A DNA stretch of 64,000 bases from Chryseobacterium luteum (GCF_000737785.1 NZ_JPRO01000003.1:124001-188000); one strand, 5' to 3'. Counted from the first letter of the stretch, positions 9,204 to 17,589 are shown. Numbers and translations: made by a program. Notes: generated from the sequence alone by a model not told the origin.

Positions 9204-9545
9204 ATGAAAAAGTCATTATTCGTAGCTGCTATCGCTGCAATCTCTCTAGTTGCTTGTAAAAAAACTGAAGCTACTTCTACTGAAGGAGCAACTGATTCTG
9301 CTGCTGCTAACGTAGCTGATTCTGCTGCTGTAGTTACTGATTCTGCTGCTAAAGTAGTTGATTCTGCTGCTAACGTTGCTGTAGATGCTACTAAAGATGC
9401 TGCTGCTGCTACAACTGCTGCTGGTGCTGATGCTGCTAAAGCTACAACTGAAGCTGCTGCTGACGCTGCTAAAGGTGCTGCTGATGCTGCTAAAGGTGCT
9501 GCAAAAGATGCTGCTAAAGAAGTTAAAGACGCTGCTAAGAAATAA
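9204..9545 (+). CDS. Low-complexity Ala/Lys-rich lipoprotein with LEA-like repeats
   Basis: 113 residues. A signal peptide with lipobox SLVAC (Cys18) is followed by a stretch of DSAA repeats (about 30-60) and then a run of Ala-Ala-Asp-Ala-Ala-Lys-Gly units (about 60-110). The second part resembles the amphipathic 11-residue repeats of LEA-like proteins and would form a helix. More than a third of the residues are alanine and there are no aromatic residues after the signal peptide. Coding DNA is almost entirely GCT repeats, which is why antisense frames also stay open; those are shadows. It is monocistronic between its own -7 element and a hairpin terminator. Likely a periplasmic or surface stress protein, by analogy only. 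Confidence 0.8.
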   Translation: MKKSLFVAAIAAISLVACKKTEATSTEGATDSAAANVADSAAVVTDSAAKVVDSAANVAVDATKDAAAATTAAGADAAKATTEAAADAAKGAADAAKGAAKDAAKEVKDAAKK

Positions 9546-9570
9546 TTCTGGCATAAGCTTAACAATAAAA

Positions 9571-9601
9571 GAACCGTTTCACCCTGTGAGACGGTTTTTT
9601 T
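9571..9601. terminator. Intrinsic terminator, probably used from both sides
   Basis: Hairpin ACCGTTTCAC / GTGAGACGGT with a CCT loop and one G-U pair, followed by seven T on the + strand. The minus strand also has a modest T-rich tail, serving the convergent methyltransferase gene. Confidence 0.8.
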
Positions 9602-9645
9602 ATGCTTTAAAGATTCCTTTCGGCATCAACTTTCCTTTCTGAAAA

Positions 9646-10413
9646 TTACCCTTTCTTTTGTTTCAGCGATTCATAGCATGTAATAGCAACGGCATTGCTC
9701 AAATTTAAAGAATCAATACTTCCTGCCATTGGTATCAGCGTATTTTTTCCTTTTCCAATCCAGAAATTACTTAATCCCGAATGCTCGGTTCCGAATAATA
9801 CGGCAGAACGCTGCCTGAAATCTCTTTTATAAATGTCTTCGGCGGTCTCATCCATAAGAGTTGTATAGATGCTGAAATTGTTTTTCTGCAGAAATTCAAA
9901 GGTTTCCTTATTTTCTGCATCATAAATTTTCATTCCGAAGAGGCATCCGACGCTTGAACGTATCACATTTGGGTTATAGAAGTCGGCTTTTCCGTCTGCT
10001 ACAATCAGAGCATCAATTCCAAAAGCCTCACAGCTTCTCAGGATGGCTCCAAGATTACCCGGTTTTTCTGCACCTTCCACAATAATTACCGTGGAATTTT
10101 CTTTAGGTATAAATGATGAAAGAAGATTTTCTTTGGTTTTATAAATTCCGATAATTCCTTCAGAACTCCCTCTATAGGCTATTTTTTCATATACCTTCTC
10201 ACTTACAGAATGGATTTTACCTTCCAGAAGCTTTCCTTTAAAGATATTTTCACAGATAAAAAATTCTACTGGTTCAAAATCATACTGTAAAGCCCTTTCA
10301 TTTTCCTGCAGCCCTTCTACAACAAAAACTTTTGATTTTTTACGGAACCTGTTGTCAGCCAGAAGTTTGGTGACGTTTTTTATTTTATCGTTTTGAAAAC
10401 TCTCTATCAACAT
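9646..10413 (-). CDS. TrmH/SpoU family RNA 2'-O-methyltransferase
   Basis: SAM-dependent methyltransferase of the knotted SPOUT class acting on rRNA or tRNA ribose 2'-OH. 255 residues: a substrate-binding N-terminal domain (1-95) and the catalytic domain with all three motifs: EGAEKPGNLGAILRSCEAFG (113-132), YNPNVIRSSVG (146-156) and a C-terminal segment with MAGSIDSLNLSNAVAI (229-244). The exact target cannot be told from sequence; RlmB- or TsnR-like are both possible. A -7 element (10418-10425) sits only five bases before the ATG, so the mRNA may be nearly leaderless. Confidence 0.9.
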   Translation of the reverse strand: MLIESFQNDKIKNVTKLLADNRFRKKSKVFVVEGLQENERALQYDFEPVEFFICENIFKGKLLEGKIHSVSEKVYEKIAYRGSSEGIIGIYKTKENLLSSFIPKENSTVIIVEGAEKPGNLGAILRSCEAFGIDALIVADGKADFYNPNVIRSSVGCLFGMKIYDAENKETFEFLQKNNFSIYTTLMDETAEDIYKRDFRQRSAVLFGTEHSGLSNFWIGKGKNTLIPMAGSIDSLNLSNAVAITCYESLKQKKG

Positions 10414-10439
10414 GCTGCAAAATTATGCAAAATTTGTGA

Positions 10440-10754
10440 TTACGTCTGCCTGGTTTTGATGAAAAGGTTTTTTCCGGTAACTTGAAAAGGTATTTTATTC
10501 CTGCGTTTATTATAGATAACCAAGACTATGATGAGTAAAATGGATGCAATTTTAAATAAATTTCCATACATATTGCCTGAAACATTAAAGATTGCCCAGT
10601 AGAGATTCATGAAAAGGTGAAGGAAAATTGCTGTCCAAGATTAAAGCCAGTTTCAAAATAAACCATGATAAGAAATGGTATTTGCTGAAACGATTTCGGG
10701 CAGTGCAAAAGATGTCATAACACCGATGGTTAAAATGATATGATTCTTTTTCAT
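10440..10754 (-). pseudogene. Remnant of a CPBP-family intramembrane protease gene
   Basis: The 345-base gap after rmuC is not empty. On the minus strand an ATG at 10754, four bases after the rmuC stop, opens a 34-codon frame that ends at TGA. A different frame further on reads a hydrophobic tail containing HLFMNLYWAIF followed by a transmembrane helix and a basic end (stop at 10440-10442). The HLFMNLYW motif is characteristic of the last conserved segment of CPBP (CAAX protease/bacteriocin-processing) membrane glutamyl proteases. The catalytic EExxxR segment is missing, so I read it as an internally deleted and frameshifted relic, once the second gene of an rmuC operon. Confidence 0.6.
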
Positions 10755-10758
10755 CTCA

Positions 10759-12261
10759 TCAGTTTTCTGTTTCCAGAAAGTTACCGTTGTCAATAAGGCT
10801 TTGCGGAAGATCTTTTTTGTTTTTAATGCCCAGGGATTTTAGTTTCTGAGTCTGGATGACAAGATTGTCATTTCCTGTAGAAAGCTGTTTGTAAGCATCG
10901 TTGTATACATTTTTGGCCTGGTCAAGATTTTTCCCGACTTTCTCAAGGTTTTCTACAAAACCTACAAATTTATCATATAGTTTTGCTCCGCGATCAGCAA
11001 TCTCCATAGAATTCCTGTTCTGATATTCCCGTTTCCACAGATCTGCGATCAGCTTTAATGAGGTGATCAGGTTGCTTGGGTTGAGGAGTAAAATTCTTCT
11101 CTCATAAGCAAAGTTCCAAAGATTCTGGTCTGCCTGCATAGCTGCAATATAGGCGGGTTCACTCGGGATAAACATCATTACGAAATCCAGAGACTTTCCA
11201 TAATCGTCATAAGCCTTCTGGCTAAGCTGGAGGATATGATTTTTGATGGATCCCAAATGCTGGTTAAGCCTCATGGCATAAACATCCTGATCGTTCTCAT
11301 CTACCAGTTCTGTGAAGGCTGTCAGGGAAACTTTGGAATCAATAATTACGTTTCTTTCATCCGGATATTTTATAACGGCATCAGGGCGCATTTTCTTACC
11401 GGAAAATTCGGAGAACAATGCTTTATTATCTTCGTCACGGAGTTCATGCTCCAGGAAATATTCTCTTCCTTTAACGAGTCCGGATTTTTCAAGAATACTT
11501 TCGAGGATCATTTCACCCCAGTTCCCCTGGGTTTTGCTTTCCCCTTTTAAGGCTCTTGTCAGTTTTTTGGCATCTTCTGAGATCTGCTGATTCAGTTCAG
11601 CAAGCTCTTTTACTTTTTCGGCAAGAGAGAAACGTTCTTTATTTTCTTTTTCATAAGCTTCGTTTACCCTGTTTTTAAGGTCGGTGATTTTTTCCTGGAA
11701 CGGTTCAAGAATGGTTTTTAAATTATTTTGATTTAAAGTGGTAAATTTTTCCGTTTTTTCCTCTAAAATTTTATTGGCCAGATTTTCAAACTGTAGTTTT
11801 GACTCTTCCTGAATTTTGATAATTTCTTCTTTCTGGGTATCAAGAGATTTCTGTAATCCGTCGTTTTTTGCAGAAAGCTCGGAGTTTTTGGCAAAAATAT
11901 GCTGTTTTTCGGATACAAGATTCTCTATTTGGGAAGCCTGTTTTAAATTAAGCTGTTTCAGTTCCAAAAATTGAGCGTTTAAAGAGGCGTATTCTGCGGA
12001 AATTTTTGCATATTCATTTTTAAGATCATTAAATAGATCGGTCTGCTGCTGATTGTGTTGCTGTTCTTTGCTGATATTCTGGTTCAGCTCCTGGATTTTC
12101 AGATTAAGATTTTCCAGATCTGAATTCTTTTTGATATGCAGGTTATTCAGTTCATCATAAGAATTTCTTGAAACCGTGGACGATTTTAAGGCAAAATACA
12201 AAATAACGGCTCCCAGTGCTCCGCCGGCAATAAATCCAATAATTAAATAGGTCATATCCAT
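10759..12261 (-). CDS. rmuC: RmuC family DNA recombination protein
   Basis: Putative nuclease-like protein that limits DNA inversions and rearrangements. 500 residues: an N-terminal membrane helix at about 4-26, a long coiled coil at about 30-250 rich in Glu, Lys and Gln, and the RmuC domain at about 170-470. The conserved core includes QGNWGEMILE and VMMFIPSEPAYIAAM, with an RPDAVI segment between them resembling the PD-(D/E)xK nuclease fold known for this family. Length and domain order are normal. Little separates it from the decayed CPBP remnant downstream, so the operon has lost its second gene. Confidence 0.93.
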   Translation of the reverse strand: MDMTYLIIGFIAGGALGAVILYFALKSSTVSRNSYDELNNLHIKKNSDLENLNLKIQELNQNISKEQQHNQQQTDLFNDLKNEYAKISAEYASLNAQFLELKQLNLKQASQIENLVSEKQHIFAKNSELSAKNDGLQKSLDTQKEEIIKIQEESKLQFENLANKILEEKTEKFTTLNQNNLKTILEPFQEKITDLKNRVNEAYEKENKERFSLAEKVKELAELNQQISEDAKKLTRALKGESKTQGNWGEMILESILEKSGLVKGREYFLEHELRDEDNKALFSEFSGKKMRPDAVIKYPDERNVIIDSKVSLTAFTELVDENDQDVYAMRLNQHLGSIKNHILQLSQKAYDDYGKSLDFVMMFIPSEPAYIAAMQADQNLWNFAYERRILLLNPSNLITSLKLIADLWKREYQNRNSMEIADRGAKLYDKFVGFVENLEKVGKNLDQAKNVYNDAYKQLSTGNDNLVIQTQKLKSLGIKNKKDLPQSLIDNGNFLETEN

Positions 12262-12370
12262 CTTTCAAAATTACAAAAACAAAAATTGATTTCTTTTACG
12301 GAAACCCTCAAAATTTTACAGGAATAAGGTTATTGTAATTTAAATAATTGATCTGACGGTAAAGAATAAA

Positions 12371-12399
12371 AAAAGCGGCAGTACAGGACTGCCGCTTTA
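12371..12399 (-). terminator. Terminator of the T9SS-secreted protein gene
   Basis: Inverted repeat AAAGCGGCAGT / ACTGCCGCTTT with a five-base loop; on the minus strand it is followed by a run of T. It lies 34 bases past the stop codon at 12433. Confidence 0.8.
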
Positions 12400-12432
12400 T
12401 ATTTAAATAGAATTTAACTTCAATAAAGCTTA

Positions 12433-14025
12433 CTATTTCTTGATTGCCTTCACAGTTTTTATACTTCCGTCTTCCATATGAAGCGAGATAAGATAAAGAC
12501 CTGAATTCAAATCTGAAAGGTTAAGTTCAGTACTAGGTTTCAGCATTTTTATCTGACGGCCCGAAACATCGGTCACTGCAATAGATTTTACATCTTTTAT
12601 GTCAGAAATTTTCAGAATGTCTTTAAACGGATTAGGGTAAACCGAGATATTCATTTTGTTGTCAGCATTAACATCTGAAGTTCCCAATACATTCTGTACA
12701 AGTATGGTATAATCTTCGGCCTGTCCTTGGCTAAGATCGGTACAAGGGCTGGATAATTCTGCTCTTACACTGGTCGTTGAACTGTTAAACTGATATTTTA
12801 CTCTCATTCTTGTATTTCCTAAAGCAGCGGTAGCCGGTACTGCAATGCTCTTATTGACAGTCACCGTGTTACCCGTAGCTCCTGCAAAATCAGAAGTTAC
12901 AAAATAGGATTCCCCTGCATCGGTGAAGCTTCCGTTCTGATTCCAGTCTATAAATACTGTAAAGCCAAATCGGTTGGTTCCTACTCCTGTTCCTGTAAGG
13001 GTTATAGGATAGGAAGTTCCTCTTGTAACAGTCGCTGTTTTGTTGGTGAAGTTTTCCTGGCCAAGACCGGTATTTGCTGTTGTGCTGGATGAATTGGTCA
13101 TGTCACTCATTACAACATTAGATATAGGATACACGCCAAGTTTGGCTGTAAGCGGTCCGCAGTAAGGGGCAAAAGGATTAGCACCTGTTGTGAAAGATAT
13201 TTCCTGGCATCCTGTTGCATCACCTAAAGCATTGGTTGGGGTAACTGTAACATAAAGAAGTGTATTTTGAGGGAAAACGCTTGTAGATAAGGGCGTGAAT
13301 GAAGTACTAAAGGTGGTCCCTGTGTATACATTTGAAGCTCCCGGAGTTGTTCCTACTTTTATTTTGTAAGACTCTGCACCTGCTGTTGCTGCCCAGGTGA
13401 TCTGTGGTCGTACTGAAACTGCGGTTGCACCACTTACCGGACTGCTGATTGTTGTACAGGCAGGTATTGCTGTTACTTCCTGTTTGATTTTCACGTTATC
13501 TATAAAGTTATAGAAATCATATGAAGTACCTGTTGTGCCTACGGTCTGTATACGTAGCATGAAGTTTCCGTTTACATTGGCGCTTTCCGGAATTGTACCT
13601 GTGAATGGTACGCATGTTTGGGCTGCGGATGTTAGCGTAACTGAGGAACCAATCGGGGTATAGGTGGTGCCTCCGTCTGTAGAATATCCTACATTAATAA
13701 CGCCTCCGATGCTGCTCAATCCATCATAAGCACTGGTGCTGAACGTAAAGGAAACATCAATTTTCTTTCCATTGGCAGTGATGCCAGCAGGTTTCGTATA
13801 TACTAAATTGACAGTTCTGTTGGCATCATTGGAACCATATGATTCGGCTCCAATGGCTACGGTGCCATCACAAGCACCGGAAATGTACGTCCCGGCTGTC
13901 CCGGTATAACCGCCAGTTACTGCAAAACCTGGATAGGTAGCATTTTCAAAGCTTTCCGTAACTAAAATTTGGGCATTGCTCATTGCTGCAATTGCAATAA
14001 AGCTAAATAGTAATGTTTTTTTCAT
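12433..14025 (-). CDS. Secreted GEVED-domain protein with type IX secretion sorting signal
   Basis: 530-residue extracellular protein. It has a cleavable signal peptide (1-18, ending SNA), an adhesin-like beta-sandwich (about 20-185), a fibronectin-type-III-like domain (about 190-280), a GEVED domain (about 290-440) with the typical FIDWNQNGSFTDAGE and GQAEDYT motifs, and a type A C-terminal sorting domain (about 455-530) starting near VYPNPFKD and ending in KTVKAIKK. The sorting domain directs export and surface attachment through the Bacteroidota type IX system. No catalytic site is visible; an adhesive or carbohydrate-binding role is inferred from domain type. Single gene with its own terminator. 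Confidence 0.9.
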   Translation of the reverse strand: MKKTLLFSFIAIAAMSNAQILVTESFENATYPGFAVTGGYTGTAGTYISGACDGTVAIGAESYGSNDANRTVNLVYTKPAGITANGKKIDVSFTFSTSAYDGLSSIGGVINVGYSTDGGTTYTPIGSSVTLTSAAQTCVPFTGTIPESANVNGNFMLRIQTVGTTGTSYDFYNFIDNVKIKQEVTAIPACTTISSPVSGATAVSVRPQITWAATAGAESYKIKVGTTPGASNVYTGTTFSTSFTPLSTSVFPQNTLLYVTVTPTNALGDATGCQEISFTTGANPFAPYCGPLTAKLGVYPISNVVMSDMTNSSSTTANTGLGQENFTNKTATVTRGTSYPITLTGTGVGTNRFGFTVFIDWNQNGSFTDAGESYFVTSDFAGATGNTVTVNKSIAVPATAALGNTRMRVKYQFNSSTTSVRAELSSPCTDLSQGQAEDYTILVQNVLGTSDVNADNKMNISVYPNPFKDILKISDIKDVKSIAVTDVSGRQIKMLKPSTELNLSDLNSGLYLISLHMEDGSIKTVKAIKK

Positions 14026-14221
14026 ACAATAAATTTTTATCTAATATAATAATTTTTTACATATTTGAAAAGGAATGTTGTTTTTTTTATTTGATAATCA
14101 GGTATTTGTGATATGTGTTTTGTGAATTATGTATTTGGAACTAAACCTGAAATCATTTTATTCTGTATGTTTAGTATTGTAGAAAGCGTTTTGCCGAGAA
14201 TTTTGATAAATAGTATAGAAT

Positions 14222-14249
14222 AAAAAAAGTGAGCCGGAAAGCTCACTTT
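14222..14249 (-). terminator. Terminator of the six-cysteine peptide gene
   Basis: Perfect nine-base stem AAAGTGAGC / GCTCACTTT with a six-base loop, followed on the minus strand by a T run. It lies 17 bases after the stop codon. Confidence 0.8.
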
Positions 14250-14265
14250 ATTTTTGTTGACCAGA

Positions 14266-14502
14266 TTATGGAGTGATGGTAATCGGATCTGGAAAAGGTT
14301 CAAGAACCAATGGTTTGCACATGGCGGCTGGTTCGCATCTTCCCCCCATGCATACAAAATTAGTCATAGTGGTTGTACCATCAGGACATCTGATCAGGGC
14401 TTCACCATGGCATCCTCCGGGACATTGTGCCGGATATAAATACCCGCCGAATACCTCTTTCAATTCTTTTCTTGAAATTTTTTTTAAGTTCATTTTTTTC
14501 AT
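14266..14502 (-). CDS. Bacteriocin-like double-glycine leader peptide, six cysteines
   Basis: 78 residues (75 if the second ATG at 14493 is used). The N-terminal leader MNLKKISRKELKEVFGG has the double-glycine end (Gly19-Gly20) seen in exported peptides and in the Chryseobacterium bacteriocin-like leader family. The predicted core of 58 residues contains six cysteines (27, 31, 39, 51, 56, 62) and many Pro and Gly, so it is probably disulfide-bonded or modified. No modification enzyme, C39 peptidase-transporter or immunity gene is adjacent. The gene stands alone with its own terminator. An antimicrobial role is inferred only from the leader; a signalling or surface role is as possible. Confidence 0.8.
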   Translation of the reverse strand: MKKMNLKKISRKELKEVFGGYLYPAQCPGGCHGEALIRCPDGTTTMTNFVCMGGRCEPAAMCKPLVLEPFPDPITITP

Positions 14503-14562
14503 GGAATTAATTTTTTTGATTGTTTTAATTTCTATAAGTCTGAAAATGAACGTCTAATATAG

Positions 14563-14598
14563 TAAAAAACAAATCACTATGTAACGTTATAGTGATTT
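14563..14598 (-). terminator. Terminator of the pncB/yciI-like gene group
   Basis: Ten-base stem AAATCACTAT / ATAGTGATTT with an eight-base loop containing AACGTT; on the minus strand GTTTTTTA follows. It lies about 30 bases past the stop at 14626. Confidence 0.75.
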
Positions 14599-14625
14599 AT
14601 TTTAATATGTATTTTCCTGGGTGGA

Positions 14626-15225
14626 TTATGAAATTGTTTGGTAAAGTACAAAGAAATAGATGCAGTTAAGTACAGTTGCTATAAACGATCCTATGAATAC
14701 GGCTGGATTCTCTCGTGTTTTTCCGGTAATCAATCTTATCATCCAATAATTGATTATGTAAACAGGAATCAATAAAAAAAAATTAAAAACCATTAAAAAG
14801 ATAAAATTGTAAAGACTAACAAAGATGACAATTGAACTTATAATGGAGGCAATAACAGTTCCAATGACTGTATTAATTAAAGTTTTTGAATCAACTTTTA
14901 AATTCTCAACATTCTGATGTATTTGATTGTATTTCGTCTCTACAAGAAATTGGATTGTTTTATCAGGCAGCAGATCTGAGCTTATTAATGATAAACAGTC
15001 CTGCTTGGATAATTTATTCATGTAATGTGAATGAATTTCTCTGATCATTCTGTTTTGTTCGGCCAGAAATAAATTTTTGGCTTTGATTTTAGCTTGAAAA
15101 TCTTCCAAAGTACCTCTCTTTAGAATTTCTTCTACAATTTCTTTATCCGGTTTGCCTTGGTAATCAATTTGATTGGTGTAGGATTCAATCAGGTCTTTTT
15201 CTGAAAATTTGCCGTAAAAACTCAT
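14626..15225 (-). CDS. Membrane protein of unknown function with cytoplasmic helical domain
   Basis: 199 residues from the ATG at 15225, which lies two bases after the upstream stop (TAGAAATG); a longer frame into the upstream gene is rejected for that reason. Residues 1-110 are charged and helical, then three transmembrane helices follow at about 115-137, 139-165 and 174-195. I recognise no family. It is the last gene of a minus-strand group beginning at pncB or the YciI-like gene, with a terminator behind it. Close coupling suggests it is made with the YciI-like protein, though no functional link can be read. Confidence 0.75.
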   Translation of the reverse strand: MSFYGKFSEKDLIESYTNQIDYQGKPDKEIVEEILKRGTLEDFQAKIKAKNLFLAEQNRMIREIHSHYMNKLSKQDCLSLISSDLLPDKTIQFLVETKYNQIHQNVENLKVDSKTLINTVIGTVIASIISSIVIFVSLYNFIFLMVFNFFLLIPVYIINYWMIRLITGKTRENPAVFIGSFIATVLNCIYFFVLYQTIS

Positions 15226-15227
15226 TT

Positions 15228-15698
15228 CTATGGTTTTTCCTTTGATATTTCCCCGTGATGTTTCAAATACAGCGGTAATGCGGCAGATCCATACCATGGG
15301 AAAATTTCATAACTGAAAACACCGGCCTGTATTGCGGGATCGGTTTTTACCCATTGTTCGGCTTCCTCTTTAGATTTTGTGTTGAAAATAAACATACCCC
15401 GGTAGTTTTCTTTATTTTGTTCTAAAAAAGGTCCTGCCACTACAATTTTTCCTTCATCAGCCAGCTTTCTGATATTGGCAAGATGGCCTTTCATCAGTTC
15501 TTCCATTTTGCCTTTATCATCCACTTTTGTGCTTCCCGTGGTGAGCATTACAATTGTGTAGGGCTTCATCCCGTATTGATCTGTGCCCAGGGATGCGGCC
15601 AGTTCCTCGTTGAATTTTGGTTTTTCTGCTTTCTTTTCCTGAGCGAAGGATAATGTTGCCACTAAAAGAGTGAGGGATAAATAAATTTTTAGTTTCAT
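15228..15698 (-). CDS. Secreted YciI-like (YCII-related domain) protein
   Basis: 156 residues with a signal peptide (1-19, ending SFA) and a YCII-like ferredoxin-fold domain at about 45-140 including GPFLEQNKENYRGMFIF and AIQAGVFSYEIFPW. YciI proteins are usually cytosolic and about 100 residues; a few have a conserved His-Asp pair and act on chlorinated substrates, but most have no known reaction. Export to the periplasm is common among Bacteroidota members. It sits 39 bases after pncB and two bases before the next membrane protein gene. Family call firm, function open. Confidence 0.85.
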   Translation of the reverse strand: MKLKIYLSLTLLVATLSFAQEKKAEKPKFNEELAASLGTDQYGMKPYTIVMLTTGSTKVDDKGKMEELMKGHLANIRKLADEGKIVVAGPFLEQNKENYRGMFIFNTKSKEEAEQWVKTDPAIQAGVFSYEIFPWYGSAALPLYLKHHGEISKEKP

Positions 15699-15737
15699 AA
15701 CAAGGATTTAATGATGGCCTGAATCAGGTAGATAAAT

Positions 15738-16916
15738 TTAATCTTTTATTCTTAAAAATTCTTTGGCCAGTTCAATCATTTTAGGATCGCCGGTATATTT
15801 TCCATGTTCATCAGAAAGTTTTACGGTGGCAATCCATTCTTTGTTAGGCGCCTGTACGCCGATCAGTTTCATTACGATATTCATTGGTTTCAAACCGACA
15901 TCATTCGTAAGATTGGTTCCGATTCCGAAGGAAACGCCTATTTTTCCTTTACAGTAATTGGTGATTTCTTCTACTTTTTCAAGATTTAAAGCATCAGAGA
16001 AAATGATATATTTAAATAAAGGGTTAATTCCGTGTCTTTGATAGTGTGCGATGGTTTTGTCTGCAAATTCAAGTGCATCCCCACTGTCATGGCGAACACC
16101 GTCGAACAGCTTTGCGAATTTTTTGTCAAACTGCTGGAAGAAAACATCCGTAGTATAAGTATCTGACAGTGCAACGCCCAGATCACCTCTGTAAACATCA
16201 ACCCAATGTTCCAGGGCCAGTTCATTGGCCATTTTGAATCCATACTCAGCAGCGTGGAACATAAACCATTCATGTGCATGGGTGCCGATTGGTTTTACTC
16301 CGTACTTCATAGCAAAATGCACATTTGAGCTTCCGATGAAAGTTGATTCTTTGTTTTGCGTCAGGGCTTCCATGACCAGATTCTGTACCTTGTAAGAGTG
16401 TCTTCTTCTGGTCCCGAATTCAGCAAAATTGACCTCAAGTCTTCCAAGTGAGTCCGCTTTTTCCAAAGTTTTACTCATAACAATTTCATTGGAGTCTCTT
16501 TCCATATGATTCATCTCGTAATGAAGTTCGCTGATCAGGGCAAGGAGGGGAACTTCCCAAAGGATCGTTCTGTACCAAAGTCCTTCAACGGTTACAGAAA
16601 GATCACTGCCTTCCTGGTGGATTTTCACTTCAGAGGGATCGTAATGATAGCCTTCTAAAAAATCCAGATAAGGAAGATCTATATAAGGACAGGTTTTTGC
16701 CATGAATTTTTTTTCTTCCTTGGTAAGCTTCAACTCTGCCATTTTGTTGACCGCTTCTTTTAAAGCAGCATCAAATCCTGCCGGAAACTGGTGCTTTCCT
16801 CTGTTGATGAATTCATATTTTACAATGGAGCTTGGAAATAGCTTTACCACTGCGTTTTGCATTGTTATTTTATAGAAATCGTTATCCAGTATTGAGTTTA
16901 GTCGAACGTCGTGCAT
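15738..16916 (-). CDS. pncB: Nicotinate phosphoribosyltransferase
   Basis: First step of the Preiss-Handler NAD salvage route: nicotinate + PRPP (+ ATP) to nicotinate mononucleotide. 392 residues, normal for the bacterial PncB group. His215 in the motif GTHAHEWFMFH corresponds to the His that is phosphorylated in the Salmonella enzyme. The substrate loop around EFGTRRRHSYKVQ (166-178) and the PRPP-binding segment FGIGTNLTND are intact. A -7 element precedes it at 16936-16943. Downstream genes follow closely, so it may head a three-gene unit. Confidence 0.95.
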   Translation of the reverse strand: MHDVRLNSILDNDFYKITMQNAVVKLFPSSIVKYEFINRGKHQFPAGFDAALKEAVNKMAELKLTKEEKKFMAKTCPYIDLPYLDFLEGYHYDPSEVKIHQEGSDLSVTVEGLWYRTILWEVPLLALISELHYEMNHMERDSNEIVMSKTLEKADSLGRLEVNFAEFGTRRRHSYKVQNLVMEALTQNKESTFIGSSNVHFAMKYGVKPIGTHAHEWFMFHAAEYGFKMANELALEHWVDVYRGDLGVALSDTYTTDVFFQQFDKKFAKLFDGVRHDSGDALEFADKTIAHYQRHGINPLFKYIIFSDALNLEKVEEITNYCKGKIGVSFGIGTNLTNDVGLKPMNIVMKLIGVQAPNKEWIATVKLSDEHGKYTGDPKMIELAKEFLRIKD

Positions 16917-16935
16917 GATATGTGTAATTTTAACG

Positions 16936-16943
16936 CAAATATA
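16936..16943 (-). promoter_or_regulatory. -7 element for pncB
   Basis: Minus-strand TATATTTG, 20 bases before the ATG at 16916; a -33 element is not clear. Confidence 0.5.
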
Positions 16944-17009
16944 GTTATTTAAAATAAAAACCGCCTAAATGTAAGACGATTTTTTTATTTATCAGTCGAT
17001 TTTTGGCGG

Positions 17010-17486
17010 TTACTTCCCTAAATAAGAGTTGTACATCCATACTTCTTTTTCCTGTTCTGTGATGTAATCGCTCATCTGGGAATTGGTTCCTTCATCTCCT
17101 GCGGTATCTGTGATGTCCAGAAGTTCTCTCTGGAGATCCAGAACTACTTTAAAGGAATTCAAAATATTTTCTACACTTTTTGTGCCATCCGTCACTTCTT
17201 TACTTTCTTTAATGGTAGACACCTTCAGATAATCGGAGTAATTGTGAGCTGGCGTTGCACCAAGGGTCAGAATTCTTTCTGCTATTTCGTCAATTTTCAA
17301 TACAAGACTGTTGTAAAGCTCTTCAAATTTAGGATGAAGGGTGAAAAACTGATCTCCCTTGATATTCCAGTGTGAACCTCTGGTGTTTTGATAGAACACG
17401 GAATAATTGGCTAAAAGGATATTTAATTTTTCTGAAATGTTCTTACAGTCGGCTTCTTTCAGGCCGATGATACTTGCATTTTTCAT
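17010..17486 (-). CDS. dps: Dps family ferritin-like DNA-protection protein
   Basis: Dodecameric iron-storage protein that uses peroxide to oxidise Fe(II) and shields DNA in stress or stationary phase. 158 residues forming a four-helix bundle. The intersubunit ferroxidase ligands are visible at the expected spacing: His39 (SHWNIKG), His51, Glu55, Asp66 and Glu70 (KIDEIAER). The N-terminus is short with few lysines, so direct DNA binding may be weak. A -7 element TAATTTTG lies on the minus strand at 17514-17507. An AACCGCC/GGCGGTT pair spanning the stop (16959-17011) could form a weak terminator with a long loop. Confidence 0.94.
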   Translation of the reverse strand: MKNASIIGLKEADCKNISEKLNILLANYSVFYQNTRGSHWNIKGDQFFTLHPKFEELYNSLVLKIDEIAERILTLGATPAHNYSDYLKVSTIKESKEVTDGTKSVENILNSFKVVLDLQRELLDITDTAGDEGTNSQMSDYITEQEKEVWMYNSYLGK

Positions 17487-17557
17487 AGGTTTATTTTTTA
17501 TGTCAACAAAATTAGAAAATATTGTGCCGAAAACATAGGTTTACGATTGATGATACT

Positions 17558-17565
17558 TATCTTTG
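17558..17565 (+). promoter_or_regulatory. -7 element for the GT-C-like membrane protein gene
   Basis: TATCTTTG matches TAnnTTTG and lies 25 bases before the ATG at 17590; this favours that ATG over the TTG at 17578. No -33 element is clear. Confidence 0.4.
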
Positions 17566-17589
17566 ATATTTTTATAATTGATCTTAAAA

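Noticed and set aside
9246..9565. Long antisense open frames rich in Ser or Ala opposite the alanine-rich lipoprotein
   Set aside because: They arise from the GCT-repeat DNA; no ribosome-binding site or conserved features, and the sense frame has a signal peptide.
16959..17011. AACCGCC/GGCGGTT pair spanning the dps stop
   Set aside because: The loop is about 40 bases, so it is at most a weak terminator; mentioned with dps only.
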